NCBI RefSeq assembly: GCF_020172665.1
Contig: NZ_CP083985.1
Span: forward strand, 3,033,830 to 3,097,829
Source: [Mycobacterium] zoologicum
GTDB taxonomy: Bacteria > Actinomycetota > Actinomycetes > Mycobacteriales > Mycobacteriaceae
DNA length: 64,000 nt
Direction of reading: 5' to 3'
How positions within the stretch are numbered: the stretch's first letter is position 1; the number at the start of each line of letters is the position of its first letter. The translations under genes and the position numbers were made by a program. Under the pieces are notes generated by a model. It ran no database searches and was not told the origin of the DNA. It worked only from the letters and a program-made list of their open reading frames with translations. Positions 19,935 to 30,999 of this stretch are shown here, in pieces.

Positions 19935-22900
19935 TCAAAGCTCCTTTTGGTTGGTTATTCTGCCATCAAAATTCGCAATATTTGCGAATGATTCAGATTC
20001 TGCCGATCCTTTAACTGAGCTTTCAAAGTCATCGATCATTTCTTGATAATTGGAATGATAGTGGATTCCCTCGGGAAGCAATAGGGGATTGAAATGAGTG
20101 TCTCCGGTGTACACCAGCTTGCCGTCGCTTGATGTGGATACCTGCCACATGGATGGCCCGCCAATATTTACCATCACTCCTGGCACGGGATCATTCTTAT
20201 CCATGAAGTAGAGAGCAGGTATGTCGTCCAGGCCGTCTCTGCGCATGGCCGATCCGAATGTCACGATCTGCTGAATGTTTGTGAAATACCCGGTTGCAGC
20301 AATGTTTTGCACATCCATTCCGCCCTGACTGTATCCCACGAGCATGATGGGCGCGTCACTTGGGAGCAGCGCTTTCAACGCCGAAAATTGTGTCTCATCG
20401 GGAACTCCACTCGCTCCTGTTACATTCCCAGTCCAGCTCTGCGTTTCAGTGTTGAAACTAAAAATATCAGCAGGGTTGGTTCCCCCGATATAAACAATGT
20501 ATCTAAAGGTCCCATCGGCGCCAAGGATTTCTTGCACACCGTATCCAGAACCATAATCTGAATCAGGAACGCTCCGGACACTTTCCCAAAAATTTAACGC
20601 ACTTTGCGGAGCAGAACCCAGGTCGAGCCCCATATGCTCCCCAGAGCCGTCACTTCCGTCAGAGCCGCTGTGGGCACCGGTGGTGCCGCCGCCTGCGCCA
20701 GCGTCCCCACCGATGGCCTTACCAGTCCACCAGGCCTGGGCGGCACCGCCGTTGCCGCCAGTGCCGCCGTCGGTGACACCGTTGCCGCCGTTGCCGCCTT
20801 TACCGCCGACCGCATCCGCCGCCGAAGCAGATTTGTAGATCCACGCTACGCCGCCGTTACCGCCGTCGCCGCCACGGCCGGTGCCGCCGTTGCCACCGGC
20901 CGCCCCATCGCCACCGATGGTCTGACCCATCCCTTCGTTAGTGGCGAAGCCGCCGTTGCCGCCGTTGCCGCCGTCGGTGGCGCCGGCGCCGCCATCGCCA
21001 CCTTTACCGCCGACCGCATCCGCCGCCGAAGCAGAGTATTGGAAGCCCATGGACGCGCCACCGCCGTTGCCGCCGTTGCCGCCGCGGCCGGTGCCGCCAT
21101 GGCCGCCGTTGCCGCCGTCGCCGCCGATGATTTTACCTGTCCCCTCGGCGTAGGCGGTGCCTCCGTTGCCGCCGTTGCCGCCGTCGGTGGCACCAGCACC
21201 GGCCGCCCCCGCCTTACCGCCGACCGCATCCGCCGCCGAAGTGGGGGTGTAGATGGTCGCGTTGCCGCCGTTGCCGCCGTCGCCGCCGCGGCCGGTGCCG
21301 CCATTGCCACCGGCCGCCCCATCAGCTGCGATGACCTTACCGAACCCATGGGTGGTGGCGCTGCCGCCGTTGCCGCCGTTGCCGCCGTCGGTGGCACCAG
21401 TACCGGCCGCACCCGCCTTACCGCCGACCGCATCCGCCGCCGAAGAATAGTTGTCGTTGGTCGCGTTGCCGCCGTTGCCGCCGTCGCCGCCACGGCCGGT
21501 GCCGCCGTTGCCACCGGCCGCCCCATCAGCCGCGATGACCTTACCTATCCCCTGGGTGTTGGCGCTGCCGCCGTTGCCGCCGTTGCCGCCGTCGGTGGCA
21601 CCAGTACCGGCCGCACCCGCCTTACCGCCGACCGCATCCACCGCCGAAGCGAAGTTGCCGATGGCCGCGTTGCCGCCGTTGCCGCCGTTGCCGCCGCGGC
21701 CGGTGCCGCCATTGCCACCGGCCGCCCCATCAGCCGCGATGACCTTACCCATCCCATAGTTGGTGGCGTTGCCGCCGTTGCCGCCGTTGCCGCCGTCGGT
21801 GGCACCGGCGCCGCCGCTGCCACCTTTACCGCCGACCGCATCCGCCGCCGAAGCAGAGTTGTCGTTGCCCGCGTTGCCGCCGTTGCCGCCGTTGCCGCCG
21901 CGGCCGGTGCCGCCATTGCCACCAGCCGCCCCATCAGCCGCGATGAACTTACCCGTCCCCCTTGTGAAGGCGTCGCCGCCGTTGCCGCCGCTACCGCCGT
22001 CGGTGGCACCAGCACCGGCCGCCCCGGCCTTACCGCCGACCGCATCCGCCACCGAAGCAGAGTTGAGGCTTTCCGCGGAGCCGCCGTTACCGCCGTTACC
22101 GCCGCGGCCGGTGCCGCCATTGCCGCCGGCCGCCCCATCGCCCCCGACGGTCTTACCCATCCCCTGGGTGCCGCCGTAGCCGCCGTTGCCGCCGTTGCCG
22201 CCGTCGGTGCCACCAGTACCGGCCGCACCCGCCTTACCGCCAACCACGTCCGCCGCCGAAAGAAAGTTGTTGCTGACCGCGGAGCCGCCGTCGCCGCCGT
22301 TGCCGCCACGACCGGTGCCGCCATTGCCACCGGCCGCCCCATCGCCACCGATGGCCTTACCCGTCCCCCAGGTGAAGGCGTTGCCGCCGTTGCCGCCGTT
22401 GCCGCCGTCGGTCGCACCAGTACCGGCCGCACCCGCCTTACCGCCAACCGCATCCGCCATCGATGCATAGTCGTAGTCCATGATCGCGTTGCCGCCGTTG
22501 CCGCCGTTGCCGCCGCGGCCGGTGCCGCCATTGCCACCGTCGCCGCCGTTGCCACCGACCGCATCCGCCGCCGAAGCGGAGTTGTCTGTGGCCGCGTCGC
22601 CGCCGTTGCCGCCGTTGCCGCCGTTGCCGGTGCCGCCGTTGCCCACGCTGACGGCATCGCCGCCACGTCCGCCGGCACCTCCGGACAGATGGCCTGCGTA
22701 TCCCGCGCCACCATCACCGCCACGACCACCGTCACCCTGGTGCAACCCGCCGATACCTCCGGCACCACCATCAGCTCCGGCGCCACCGTGGCCCCCGTGG
22801 CCACCATCGCCGATGAAGTAGGCGCTGCCGCCAGCGCCGCCCGCCACACCCTCTTCGGTGCTGTCCCAGCCAGCACCGCCGTTGCCGTAGACGAACCCGC

Positions 22901-24350
22901 CCACACTGCCGTCAGGGTGCAGCTCGGTGCCGGTAGCACCATTGCAGACGTAGCCACAAGTCGCACCGCTGGCTTGCAGCCCCGCCACGTAGTTGTCCAT
23001 GTACTGGTCGAGGGTTTGCGGGTTGGCGCTGGTCCAGCCCGTGGCCTGGGCATACTCGTTGAGCGCGGCGATCTGCGCGGTGGTCAGGTCGTTGCCACCC
23101 AGGGCGCGGATCTGCTGATTGAACTCAGCGATGTGGGCTGCACTGAACGCGCCCGCGCCGCCGTCACCGCCACCCGGGTTGTCGCTACCGCCCGGATGGT
23201 CGCCGCCGCTGGCCGTGGCGCCCGCGCCTCCCGCACCTCCCGATGCGCCGATAGGTCCCTGGTGCTGGACACCAACGGCACCAGAGGCGCCAGGCAGAGT
23301 TCCGGCATACCCACCTGCACCACCATGCCCGCCGTCGCCGCCGGCGCCGTTGACGCCGCCGTCGCCGCCTGCACCACCGGAACCACCGGTGCCGCCCGCG
23401 CCGATGGCACCCGCCGTCGCGAAGGTGCCGCCCGCACCGCCGGCGCCGGCATTGCCTCCATTGCCACCGTTGGCGCCGTTGGCGCCGTTGCCGTTGTCGG
23501 TGGTGGTGCTGGCGCCGGTTCCGCCGACACCACCGGTGCCGCCGATCCCGCCAGTACCGCCAGCACCGGCCAGCGAGCTGCTGGCACCGCCGGCCCCGCC
23601 GTTGCCACCATTGCCGCCGCTGCCGCCGATTTGGCCTTCGCCGACCGGCGACAGGCCCGCACCGCCGCGGCCTCCGGCGCCGCCGACACCGCCATTGCCG
23701 AACATCACGCCCGTGCCGGCGCCGCCGACACCGCCGTTGCCACCGTCAAGTCCCGATGCTCCCACGCCGCCCGCGCCACCGTCGCCGCCGATGCCCATCA
23801 GCGTGCCGCCGGCGCCACCGGCACCACCGTCGCCGCCATATTGGCCGGCGCCGCCCGCACCGCCATTGCCGAACATGCCCAACGCCGAACCGCCCGCGCC
23901 GCCGAACCCGTCGGCGCTGGTACCTCCGGCCCCGCCGTCGCCGAACCAGAGGCCGCCGTTGCCGCCGGCAGCCTCCGCCAGGGTGCCACCGCTGATACCG
24001 GCCGCGCCGTTGCCGATCAAATCCAGGCCGAACAGCGACTGCGATAACGGGTTGAGCAGGTTGTCGTCGACCCACGATCCGAAGTCGCTGCTGATCCAGT
24101 CCTGCTGCATGTCATGGATCGGCAGGTAGATCAACGAGCCAAACAGACCAGCCCAGGAATCGGGGTTCGTCTCTACCGCGCTCGCTGACGCCTCGGCCAG
24201 GCCGAGCAGGTCGAACCAGCCGAAATCCTCGGCTTGGGCAGCCGGTGCGACTGCGACCGGTGCAACCCCGAACGCCAGGAACGCACCCAGTGCACCAACG
24301 GCACCCGACGTGCGTGAACCAGACTTACCTATCCCGTGACGACGACTCAT
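19935..24350 (-). CDS. PGRS-repeat protein with signal peptide and C-terminal lipase-like domain
   Basis: The product is about 1471 residues. Domain order: Sec signal peptide (residues about 1-41, ending AVAPAAQA), a 70-residue region ([21 protein letters not shown]), Gly-Gly-x/Gly-Asn-Gly PGRS repeats to about residue 1210, and a 230-residue alpha/beta hydrolase-like domain with the nucleophile elbow [10 protein letters not shown]. There is no PE domain, unlike classical PE_PGRS proteins. Nine near-identical units of about 68 residues (each with ADAVGGK and [10 protein letters not shown]) form the central repeat. The last 700 bases are much poorer in GC than the rest. The ATG at 24350 follows GAGGGGG by eight bases. 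Probable role: surface-exposed esterase or lipase on a PGRS stalk (inference). The C-terminus also has THFNPLL and HYHSNY, which may carry the triad His. Confidence 0.8.
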   Translation of the reverse strand: MSRRHGIGKSGSRTSGAVGALGAFLAFGVAPVAVAPAAQAEDFGWFDLLGLAEASASAVETNPDSWAGLFGSLIYLPIHDMQQDWISSDFGSWVDDNLLNPLSQSLFGLDLIGNGAAGISGGTLAEAAGGNGGLWFGDGGAGGTSADGFGGAGGSALGMFGNGGAGGAGQYGGDGGAGGAGGTLMGIGGDGGAGGVGASGLDGGNGGVGGAGTGVMFGNGGVGGAGGRGGAGLSPVGEGQIGGSGGNGGNGGAGGASSSLAGAGGTGGIGGTGGVGGTGASTTTDNGNGANGANGGNGGNAGAGGAGGTFATAGAIGAGGTGGSGGAGGDGGVNGAGGDGGHGGAGGYAGTLPGASGAVGVQHQGPIGASGGAGGAGATASGGDHPGGSDNPGGGDGGAGAFSAAHIAEFNQQIRALGGNDLTTAQIAALNEYAQATGWTSANPQTLDQYMDNYVAGLQASGATCGYVCNGATGTELHPDGSVGGFVYGNGGAGWDSTEEGVAGGAGGSAYFIGDGGHGGHGGAGADGGAGGIGGLHQGDGGRGGDGGAGYAGHLSGGAGGRGGDAVSVGNGGTGNGGNGGNGGDAATDNSASAADAVGGNGGDGGNGGTGRGGNGGNGGNAIMDYDYASMADAVGGKAGAAGTGATDGGNGGNGGNAFTWGTGKAIGGDGAAGGNGGTGRGGNGGDGGSAVSNNFLSAADVVGGKAGAAGTGGTDGGNGGNGGYGGTQGMGKTVGGDGAAGGNGGTGRGGNGGNGGSAESLNSASVADAVGGKAGAAGAGATDGGSGGNGGDAFTRGTGKFIAADGAAGGNGGTGRGGNGGNGGNAGNDNSASAADAVGGKGGSGGAGATDGGNGGNGGNATNYGMGKVIAADGAAGGNGGTGRGGNGGNGGNAAIGNFASAVDAVGGKAGAAGTGATDGGNGGNGGSANTQGIGKVIAADGAAGGNGGTGRGGDGGNGGNATNDNYSSAADAVGGKAGAAGTGATDGGNGGNGGSATTHGFGKVIAADGAAGGNGGTGRGGDGGNGGNATIYTPTSAADAVGGKAGAAGAGATDGGNGGNGGTAYAEGTGKIIGGDGGNGGHGGTGRGGNGGNGGGASMGFQYSASAADAVGGKGGDGGAGATDGGNGGNGGFATNEGMGQTIGGDGAAGGNGGTGRGGDGGNGGVAWIYKSASAADAVGGKGGNGGNGVTDGGTGGNGGAAQAWWTGKAIGGDAGAGGGTTGAHSGSDGSDGSGEHMGLDLGSAPQSALNFWESVRSVPDSDYGSGYGVQEILGADGTFRYIVYIGGTNPADIFSFNTETQSWTGNVTGASGVPDETQFSALKALLPSDAPIMLVGYSQGGMDVQNIAATGYFTNIQQIVTFGSAMRRDGLDDIPALYFMDKNDPVPGVMVNIGGPSMWQVSTSSDGKLVYTGDTHFNPLLLPEGIHYHSNYQEMIDDFESSVKGSAESESFANIANFDGRITNQKEL
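20700..22690. repeat. tandem ~204-bp coding repeats in the PGRS gene
   Basis: The string GCATCCGCCGCCGAAGC or a close variant recurs near 20815, 21024, 21228, 21430, 21637, 21838, 22041, 22245, 22450 and 22560. The interval is 201-209 bp except the last, which is about 110 bp and marks a partial unit. All repeats keep the reading frame of the PGRS protein. Variable five- to eight-residue stretches occur at two fixed places in each unit. Confidence 0.85.
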
Positions 24351-24673
24351 CGGAACGGCCCCCTCAAGAATCCCTAGCGTTAGCTGTGACAGACCTGGGC
24401 ATACTCCCCCGGCCCTGCTGAAATGTAGCACCACAGGGGATTTAAATTGACTATTGACCCGTGATCAGGCTTCATGCCTATGAATTCGGACATGTTCATC
24501 ATGCGCAGACCGCTGCAGCGGAGGCCCGGAGTTACCCACAACGTCCTGATCGACGTCGAACGCGGCCCACGCAGTCTGCGTACAACTACCTCACCGAAGC
24601 GCGATGCAAGACCCGTAGTAGCGGCCTTCCGGCCGAGTCGCTATCCCTCAGTGGCTATAGCGAGGGATAGCGA
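24351..24673. other. intergenic region between PGRS gene and nrdF2
   Basis: About 320 bp without a convincing gene. It holds the PGRS leader with its Shine-Dalgarno (near 24359-24365) and, at the other end, the nrdF2 terminator hairpin. The centre shows no open frame with coding character and no tRNA-like fold that I could see. Confidence 0.5.

Positions 24674-24674
<1 letters not shown>
24637..24674 (-). terminator. nrdF2 terminator hairpin
   Basis: Perfect 13-bp arms GTCGCTATCCCTC (24637-24649) and GAGGGATAGCGAC (24662-24674) with a 12-nt loop. The distal arm touches the nrdF2 stop codon, so the stem begins at the end of the gene. No U tract follows. Confidence 0.7.
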
Positions 24675-25690
<1,016 letters not shown>

Positions 25691-25747
25691 CTACCCCTGG
25701 GGGGCGACAACGGACGGCAACACTAGTGGTTGTGTCTTCGTGTCGCC

Positions 25748-27214
25748 TCAGCGCACTCCGGAAAAGCGGTACTCGCCCGCCCGCAACGAGCGGGTCGACT
25801 GCCAGTACTGCCAGGTCATCCCGCTCCACAGGGTCCGGTTGACGCCGTGCTCGTCGAGGTACCAGCTGTTGCAGCCGCCGGTGATCCACACCGTGCCGGC
25901 GAGCTTGTCCTGAAGCTCGGCGTTGTAGCGGTCCTGGGCGGCGCGGCTGGGCGCCAGCGCCTGCGCGCCGGCCTTGTCGGCGGCGGCGATCGCCTGGGCG
26001 ACGTAGCGGATCTGCGACTCGATCATGAACACCACCGAGGTGTGCCCCAGCGCGGTGTTGGGACCGAGCAGGAAGAACAGGTTGGGCATGTCGGCCACGG
26101 CAATGCCGCGGTGCGCCTGCACCCCTTCACGGCTCCAGCGCTGCACCAGGTCCTCACCGTCGGGCCCGGTGACACCGACATAGGTGTAGGAGTCGGTCAC
26201 GTGGAATCCGGTCGCGTAGACGATGACGTCGACGGCGTGTTCGACGTTGTCGGCGGTGACGATGCCGTCCGGGGTGATGCGGGAGATCCGCTCGGTGATC
26301 AGCGTCGTCGTCGGCTCGGCGACCGCGCCATAGTAGTTCTTGCCCGAGTAGAGGATTCGCTTGCACCCGGCCCGATACCGCGGAGTCAGTCTGCGGCGCA
26401 GGTCTTTGTCGCGGACCTGGCGACGGATGTTGAGCTTGCCGGCCGCCTCGACCAGACGCAGCAGCCCGGGCCGCTTGGTCATCGCGAATCCAACTGCTTC
26501 CAGCGCCCAGTAGGTGGCAACCCGCACCGCGTAGCGCAGCCCGGGCACCACCGCGAAGGCCTGTCGCACGACATTAGGAAGCCGGTTATGTGGCACCGGC
26601 AACACCCAGGGTGGGGTGCGTTGGTAGAGCTGGAGTTCGGCAACCCGGTCGACGATCGCGGGCACGATCTGGATCGCGCTGGCCCCGGTCCCGATGACCG
26701 CGACCCGCTTGCCGGCCAGGTCCACGGTGTGGTCCCACTGCGCGGAATGGAATGCGGCGCCGGTGAATTCGTCGATCCCGTCGATGTCGGGCAGCCGCGG
26801 GATGTGCAGGCCGCCGACACCAGAGACCACGAACTGGGCCACATACTCCTTGCCGTCTTCGGTGAACACATGCCAGCGGAACTCGTCGTCGTCCCACACC
26901 GCGCGGGTCACCATCGAACCGAACCGGATGTGACGGCGTAGCCCGTACTTGTCCGTCACGTTCTTGAGGTAGTCCAGGATCTCGGGCTGCGGGGAGAACA
27001 GCCGGCTCCAGGTGGCCTTCGGCTCAAACGAGAACGAGTAGAGATGCGACGGCACGTCGCACGCACAACCGGGATAGGTGTTGTCCCGCCAGGTCCCGCC
27101 GATCTCGTCAGCCTTCTCCAGGATCAGGAATTCCACACCCCGCTTCTGCAGCACGATGGCCATGCCCAGGCCGGAGAAACCGGTCCCGATGATGAGTGTG
27201 CGGGTGCGTATCAT
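25748..27214 (-). CDS. flavin-containing Baeyer-Villiger-type monooxygenase (Rv3049c-like)
   Basis: The 488-residue protein has an FAD-binding Rossmann motif at the N-terminus (GTGFSGLG, then GGTWRDNTYPG), the Baeyer-Villiger fingerprint FTGAAFHSAQWD (FxGxxxHxxxW), and an NADPH-binding GTGASAIQ. It should insert oxygen into ketones or oxidise heteroatoms using NADPH and O2. The ATG at 27214 is preceded by GAAGGA; a GTG one codon upstream is possible. In M. tuberculosis the ortholog also lies next to nrdF2. It is 88 bp upstream of nrdF2 on the same strand and may be cotranscribed. Confidence 0.88.
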   Translation of the reverse strand: MIRTRTLIIGTGFSGLGMAIVLQKRGVEFLILEKADEIGGTWRDNTYPGCACDVPSHLYSFSFEPKATWSRLFSPQPEILDYLKNVTDKYGLRRHIRFGSMVTRAVWDDDEFRWHVFTEDGKEYVAQFVVSGVGGLHIPRLPDIDGIDEFTGAAFHSAQWDHTVDLAGKRVAVIGTGASAIQIVPAIVDRVAELQLYQRTPPWVLPVPHNRLPNVVRQAFAVVPGLRYAVRVATYWALEAVGFAMTKRPGLLRLVEAAGKLNIRRQVRDKDLRRRLTPRYRAGCKRILYSGKNYYGAVAEPTTTLITERISRITPDGIVTADNVEHAVDVIVYATGFHVTDSYTYVGVTGPDGEDLVQRWSREGVQAHRGIAVADMPNLFFLLGPNTALGHTSVVFMIESQIRYVAQAIAAADKAGAQALAPSRAAQDRYNAELQDKLAGTVWITGGCNSWYLDEHGVNRTLWSGMTWQYWQSTRSLRAGEYRFSGVR

Positions 27215-27260
27215 CACGCGTCCTTCCCCTGTCGGGTATCGAAATTCATTCCAACGCCCA

Positions 27261-27296
27261 TGCCGCCTTCCCGCAAGGTCCGGCGGGAAGGCGGCA
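27261..27296 (-). terminator. terminator of the exported DUF1214-like gene
   Basis: A 14-bp perfect stem: arm TGCCGCCTTCCCGC (27261-27274), loop AAGGTCCG, arm GCGGGAAGGCGGCA (27283-27296). It begins 15 bp downstream of the stop codon of the minus-strand gene at 27312. Confidence 0.7.
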
Positions 27297-27311
27297 CAGC
27301 GACTGCCAGGA

Positions 27312-29264
27312 TCAGCCCTGCAGGGCGGCCATCACTTGGTGATTGAGGTCGGTCAACGAATCCATCAGCGGCGAGTACGCACTCAGGTCGAAAGTGTCGC
27401 CGGCGCGCAGGATTCCGGTCGCCATGTCGTCACGGGCGTTGAGCATGCCTGCGATCAAGCTGGTGGTCGGGTCGGTGAACGCGTCGTCGAAGAGCGTCCC
27501 CATGCCCTGCATTCCGCCGGTCAGATCCGTCCAGACGTGCGCCAAGTCGCCGGTACTGAAGTCGCCCTCCACGGCTTGCGCGGTCTGGTCCATGACAGCC
27601 TTCATGCTCAGCATGCTCAGCATCATCGGCAGCTCAATGTCCTTGAACGCCAACGGCAGATTGCCAATGAACGCCGCCATGGCACCGGCCGGATTGGTCA
27701 GGAACTCCGACGCGACAGCGTTCAGGTTCGGCGTCAGCGCAGCGTCGGACATCCGGTCCCAGACCGTCGGCACGCCGACCTGTCCGCCGAAGATCTGGTT
27801 GAACGCGTCGTGGCCGATCGCCGCCTCGACCTGGCTCTGCAACAGGTTTGCCCCCAGCCAGTTGATGTTGTGGTCCTGGTCCTGGGTGTAGTTCCAGTTG
27901 AACAGGCGGTCGTGCAGCATCGCCGCCTGCTCCGAGGGGGTGACCACCGGCGTGTCCGCCGGGAGATGGCTCTTGACGTCGGCGATGTTGACCACCTCGG
28001 CGTGGACGGCGTTGCTCGTCGGAGCGGTCGCCACGTCCTGCCAGCGCACTCCGAGCATTCCGTTGGCCAACCCGCCGTCGTTGATCCAGTTGGCGACGCC
28101 GGGGTCCTTACTGCTGACGACGTAGTAGATGTAGCCGTCGGAGGACTCGAAGGTGTCGGTGTTGTTGAGACTGCCCTGCGCGGTGACGATCGGAACGTTC
28201 TGCCCCCATGCGTTGGCGAGTTCGAGGCCGTAGTAGCCGGCATCGATTTCGGGCACCTTGATGATCAGCGCCTGATCGGCGTCCAGTTGGAAGTGGCCGA
28301 AGGTGCTCAGCTGGCCGGGCATGAGGCCGTTGATCGAGGAGGTGGAAGATGCGATGGGCGTCATCCAGTTGGGCGGCAACGAATCAGGAATCGCCGTTTG
28401 GTCGTAGTAGACGCCGTCAGCGTTGATGGTCGGAATGTCCTTGACGACAATGTTCAGCAACTCCGACAGTTGACTGTCCGAGAGGAACGTCAGCGGACTC
28501 TGCGGCACGCCGTCCTGCCGCAGCGAGAAGGAGTCGTGCGGCAATCCCCCGTTACCGATGGTGTCGCGGATAAGCACGTTGTCGGCGCCGGCCGTGTTGA
28601 TCCAGTTCCCTTCGTGCGGTGTGGAACTGAAGATGATCGTGTAGCTTCCATCGGCATTGGGTGTTGCATCCGATAGGCCGAGGACGTGACCGGTCGGCTC
28701 GAATCCCTGAACCGAACCGATCGTTCCGGACAGCGACGTGAACGTGACGTCGATGCTGCCGGGCCCGGGATGGACCGTCATCGTGTAGGTGCCGTCCTCG
28801 CTGACCGGGATGACGCCGTACTGATTGTCGGGGTTCACCAGGATGTAGAAGGCCGACGGGTCGGCGGAGTTGGCATCCCACGGCTGCCCGAGCATCCAGG
28901 GAACGCCGCCGCTGGGGCTGTAGAGCTGGGCATACTCCAAAGCCAGCGAGGTGGAGGCGACGCTCTGGACATACTGCTGCAGGGACGTCAGGTCCGACGG
29001 GACGATGAACGGGTAGTTGCTGTTGGTCTCGGTGACCTGCTGCTGGGCGTCCAGCAGCTGGTCGATGATCGACTGCGTGGCTGCGGTCGGCGCCACTTCG
29101 GCGATCGCATGCGGGGTTGCCAGCGTCATCGCCAGCGCCCCGGCCACCGCTCCCGGTGCGGTGGTGGCGACGACACGCAGCCGCTGCCGCACTCGGCGCC
29201 GTTGAACGGCCTTGCGGTTGGATTGTTCGACGGCTGCGCGTTGTGCGGATCCGATGCGCGACAT
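27312..29264 (-). CDS. exported DUF1214-like (DUF1254/DUF1214 family) protein
   Basis: The product is about 650 residues. The N-terminus has an Arg-rich segment (RRRVRQRLRVVATTAPGAVAGALAMTLATPHAIA) that reads as a signal peptide. Two segments resemble the DUF1214 core: GNWINTAGADNVLIRDTIGN near residue 215 and the later YYGLELANAWGQNVP, GYIYYVVSSKDPGVANWINDGG, MLGVRWQDV. The family is found in many actinobacteria and has no proven function. A GGAGGA Shine-Dalgarno four bases before the ATG at 29264 decides the start. The divergent PucR gene starts about 120 bp away, so the two probably share regulation. A strong hairpin follows the gene. Confidence 0.7.
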   Translation of the reverse strand: MSRIGSAQRAAVEQSNRKAVQRRRVRQRLRVVATTAPGAVAGALAMTLATPHAIAEVAPTAATQSIIDQLLDAQQQVTETNSNYPFIVPSDLTSLQQYVQSVASTSLALEYAQLYSPSGGVPWMLGQPWDANSADPSAFYILVNPDNQYGVIPVSEDGTYTMTVHPGPGSIDVTFTSLSGTIGSVQGFEPTGHVLGLSDATPNADGSYTIIFSSTPHEGNWINTAGADNVLIRDTIGNGGLPHDSFSLRQDGVPQSPLTFLSDSQLSELLNIVVKDIPTINADGVYYDQTAIPDSLPPNWMTPIASSTSSINGLMPGQLSTFGHFQLDADQALIIKVPEIDAGYYGLELANAWGQNVPIVTAQGSLNNTDTFESSDGYIYYVVSSKDPGVANWINDGGLANGMLGVRWQDVATAPTSNAVHAEVVNIADVKSHLPADTPVVTPSEQAAMLHDRLFNWNYTQDQDHNINWLGANLLQSQVEAAIGHDAFNQIFGGQVGVPTVWDRMSDAALTPNLNAVASEFLTNPAGAMAAFIGNLPLAFKDIELPMMLSMLSMKAVMDQTAQAVEGDFSTGDLAHVWTDLTGGMQGMGTLFDDAFTDPTTSLIAGMLNARDDMATGILRAGDTFDLSAYSPLMDSLTDLNHQVMAALQG

Positions 29265-29382
29265 GTGGTCCTCCGTGTGGTCAGAGCGCTCTGTGACGAC
29301 TGTCACCTGATAGCCGCCTGATTGTTCGTCGCGCCAATCCGCGGCCGAAAGAGCAATCCGCACCGGATCGAACAATCCGCCG

Positions 29383-30645
29383 ATGCAGAATGCACCACCC
29401 AGTTATGCTCGGCCGATGGACTGGGAGCGACCGTCCGAGCGGGTGTGCGAGCTGATCCGGCAGACCGCCCAGGTCATGGTGAGCGCTCCCCCGGAGTCAC
29501 TCGACGAGCTCCACGAAGCCACCCTGTCAGCGGTTTACACGCAAGCCATCGCCTCCGATCCGGTCCTCGCCGAAGGCATCCGCCGCAGCAATCGGTCCAA
29601 TCTGATGCACTGGACCGCAGCCAATCTCAGCCATCCCGGCGAGCCGGTGGCGGCCAACCTCTCAGCAGAGGCACTGCTCATCGTCCGCGACGGGTTCCGC
29701 CGCGGTATGGACGAATCGGCGGTACTGGACGCCTATCGGGTCGGTACGAACGTGGCGTGGCGGTCGTGGATGCAGACCGCATTCACCCTCACCCGTGACC
29801 ACGACCAGCTGTGCGAGCTGCTCGACGTCACATCACGATCGCTGACGTCGTTCATCGATGCCACCATCGCCGGTATCGGCCATCAGATGCAGATGGAACG
29901 CGAGGCACTCACCCGCGGGACCCATGCCGAACGCCGCGAGACCGTCGCGCTGATCCTGGACGGCGCAACCATCTCTCGGCAGCGCGCCGAGAGCCGGCTC
30001 GGCTACCGGCTCGAACAGAGCCATACCGCCGCCGTCGTCTGGGGCGACGAGGCGACCATCGACCTGTCCGATCTGGACGCTGCGGCCGAAACGCTGACCC
30101 GCACCGAGGGCGGTCCGCGCGCGCTGTCGGTGCTGGCCAGCGCCGCCACCCGATGGGTATGGGTTCCCGGTCCCACCGGGCCGGATCTGACAGGTGTGGT
30201 TGACGCGGTTGACGGCCTGCCGGGCGTGCAGATCGCGGTGGGGACCACCACCGGTGGCGTCGACGGGTTCCGGCGCAGCCACCTCGACGCCGTCACCACG
30301 CAACGCATGATGATGCGGCTGGGTTCCACCCAGCGCGTCGCCCGATTCACCGACATCGAGTTGGTGGCGCTGATCAGCGCCGAACCCGAGCAGGCCGACC
30401 GGTTCATCACCCATACGCTCGGCGACTTCGCCTTCGCCGACGCCGAACTACAACAGACGGTGCTGACGTTCATCCATCAACAGTGCAACACCTCACGCAC
30501 CGCCGAACACATGTATCTGCACCGAAATACATTGCTGCGCAGGATTACTCGTGCCGATCGGCTGTTGCCCGCACCCGTCGTCGACAACAGCGTGCGAGTG
30601 GCGGTCGCATTGGAGGCACTGCGCTGGCGCGGCGTCGTCGGCTGA
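29383..30645 (+). CDS. PucR/CdaR-type helix-turn-helix regulator
   Basis: The 420-residue product has an N-terminal ligand region (PPESLDELHEATLSAVYTQAIASDPVLAEGIRRSNRSNLMHW), a central GGDEF-like fold and a C-terminal PucR HTH: TVLTFIHQQCNTSRTAEHMYLHRNTLLRRITRADRLL. That C-terminal motif (HRNTLxxRxxR) is diagnostic. It probably controls the divergent exported protein or a catabolic gene. The ATG at 29383 or one at 29416 (MDWERPSERV) could be used; neither has a clear Shine-Dalgarno. A paralogue lies at 37.6-38.8 kb. Confidence 0.85.
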   Translation: MQNAPPSYARPMDWERPSERVCELIRQTAQVMVSAPPESLDELHEATLSAVYTQAIASDPVLAEGIRRSNRSNLMHWTAANLSHPGEPVAANLSAEALLIVRDGFRRGMDESAVLDAYRVGTNVAWRSWMQTAFTLTRDHDQLCELLDVTSRSLTSFIDATIAGIGHQMQMEREALTRGTHAERRETVALILDGATISRQRAESRLGYRLEQSHTAAVVWGDEATIDLSDLDAAAETLTRTEGGPRALSVLASAATRWVWVPGPTGPDLTGVVDAVDGLPGVQIAVGTTTGGVDGFRRSHLDAVTTQRMMMRLGSTQRVARFTDIELVALISAEPEQADRFITHTLGDFAFADAELQQTVLTFIHQQCNTSRTAEHMYLHRNTLLRRITRADRLLPAPVVDNSVRVAVALEALRWRGVVG

Positions 30646-30678
30646 CAATGCCCCTTCGCTCGCGTGTCGCCCCGCCCG

Positions 30679-30918
30679 TCAGCCGAACAGGCCCGCCCAT
30701 TCCGCCTGTATCTGGGACACCGCGTGCATGATCCCGACCAACTCGAAACCCGCCGCCAGCGACCCCAGCCCGGTGGCCGCGGCCAGTACAAGACCGAACG
30801 CGTCGAGGAGGTCAACGCCGTCGGTGTGACCGCCAGCGGCGTGGTTACTTCCGCCGCGGCCCGTCCCCGGCACGAGCAGTGCTGCTGTGCCGACCACCGA
30901 TAGCAGCCCCGAACCCAT
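30679..30918 (-). CDS. possible small membrane-associated protein
   Basis: A 79-residue frame with a plausible composition: a hydrophobic start (LLSVVGTAALLVPG), a Gly/His linker and a second hydrophobic stretch (LVLAAATGLGSLAAGFELVGIMHAV). I recognise no family. A promoter-like AT-rich region (TATAAA, TGATAAAT on the minus strand) lies 30-60 bp upstream. It could also be a chance frame in the 350-bp gap between the PucR and TetR genes; no other gene candidate is visible there. Confidence 0.3.
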   Translation of the reverse strand: MGSGLLSVVGTAALLVPGTGRGGSNHAAGGHTDGVDLLDAFGLVLAAATGLGSLAAGFELVGIMHAVSQIQAEWAGLFG

Positions 30919-30999
30919 CTGCCAAGCATTGCTGTGTGTAATTCAGCCTTTTATACGGCATTTATCAGGTTCTGGGGATTGATACAACCAGGTGGCTGA

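Noticed and set aside
20700..22690. CRISPR-like array
   Set aside because: The repeats are long, contiguous and in frame, without unique spacers; they encode PGRS units.
20604..24047. An open frame of more than 1,100 codons on the plus strand through the PGRS gene
   Set aside because: It is the complement of the PGRS repeats: Ala/Val-rich strings forced by GGC/GCC codons. The minus frame has a signal peptide, a Shine-Dalgarno and a recognisable C-terminal domain.
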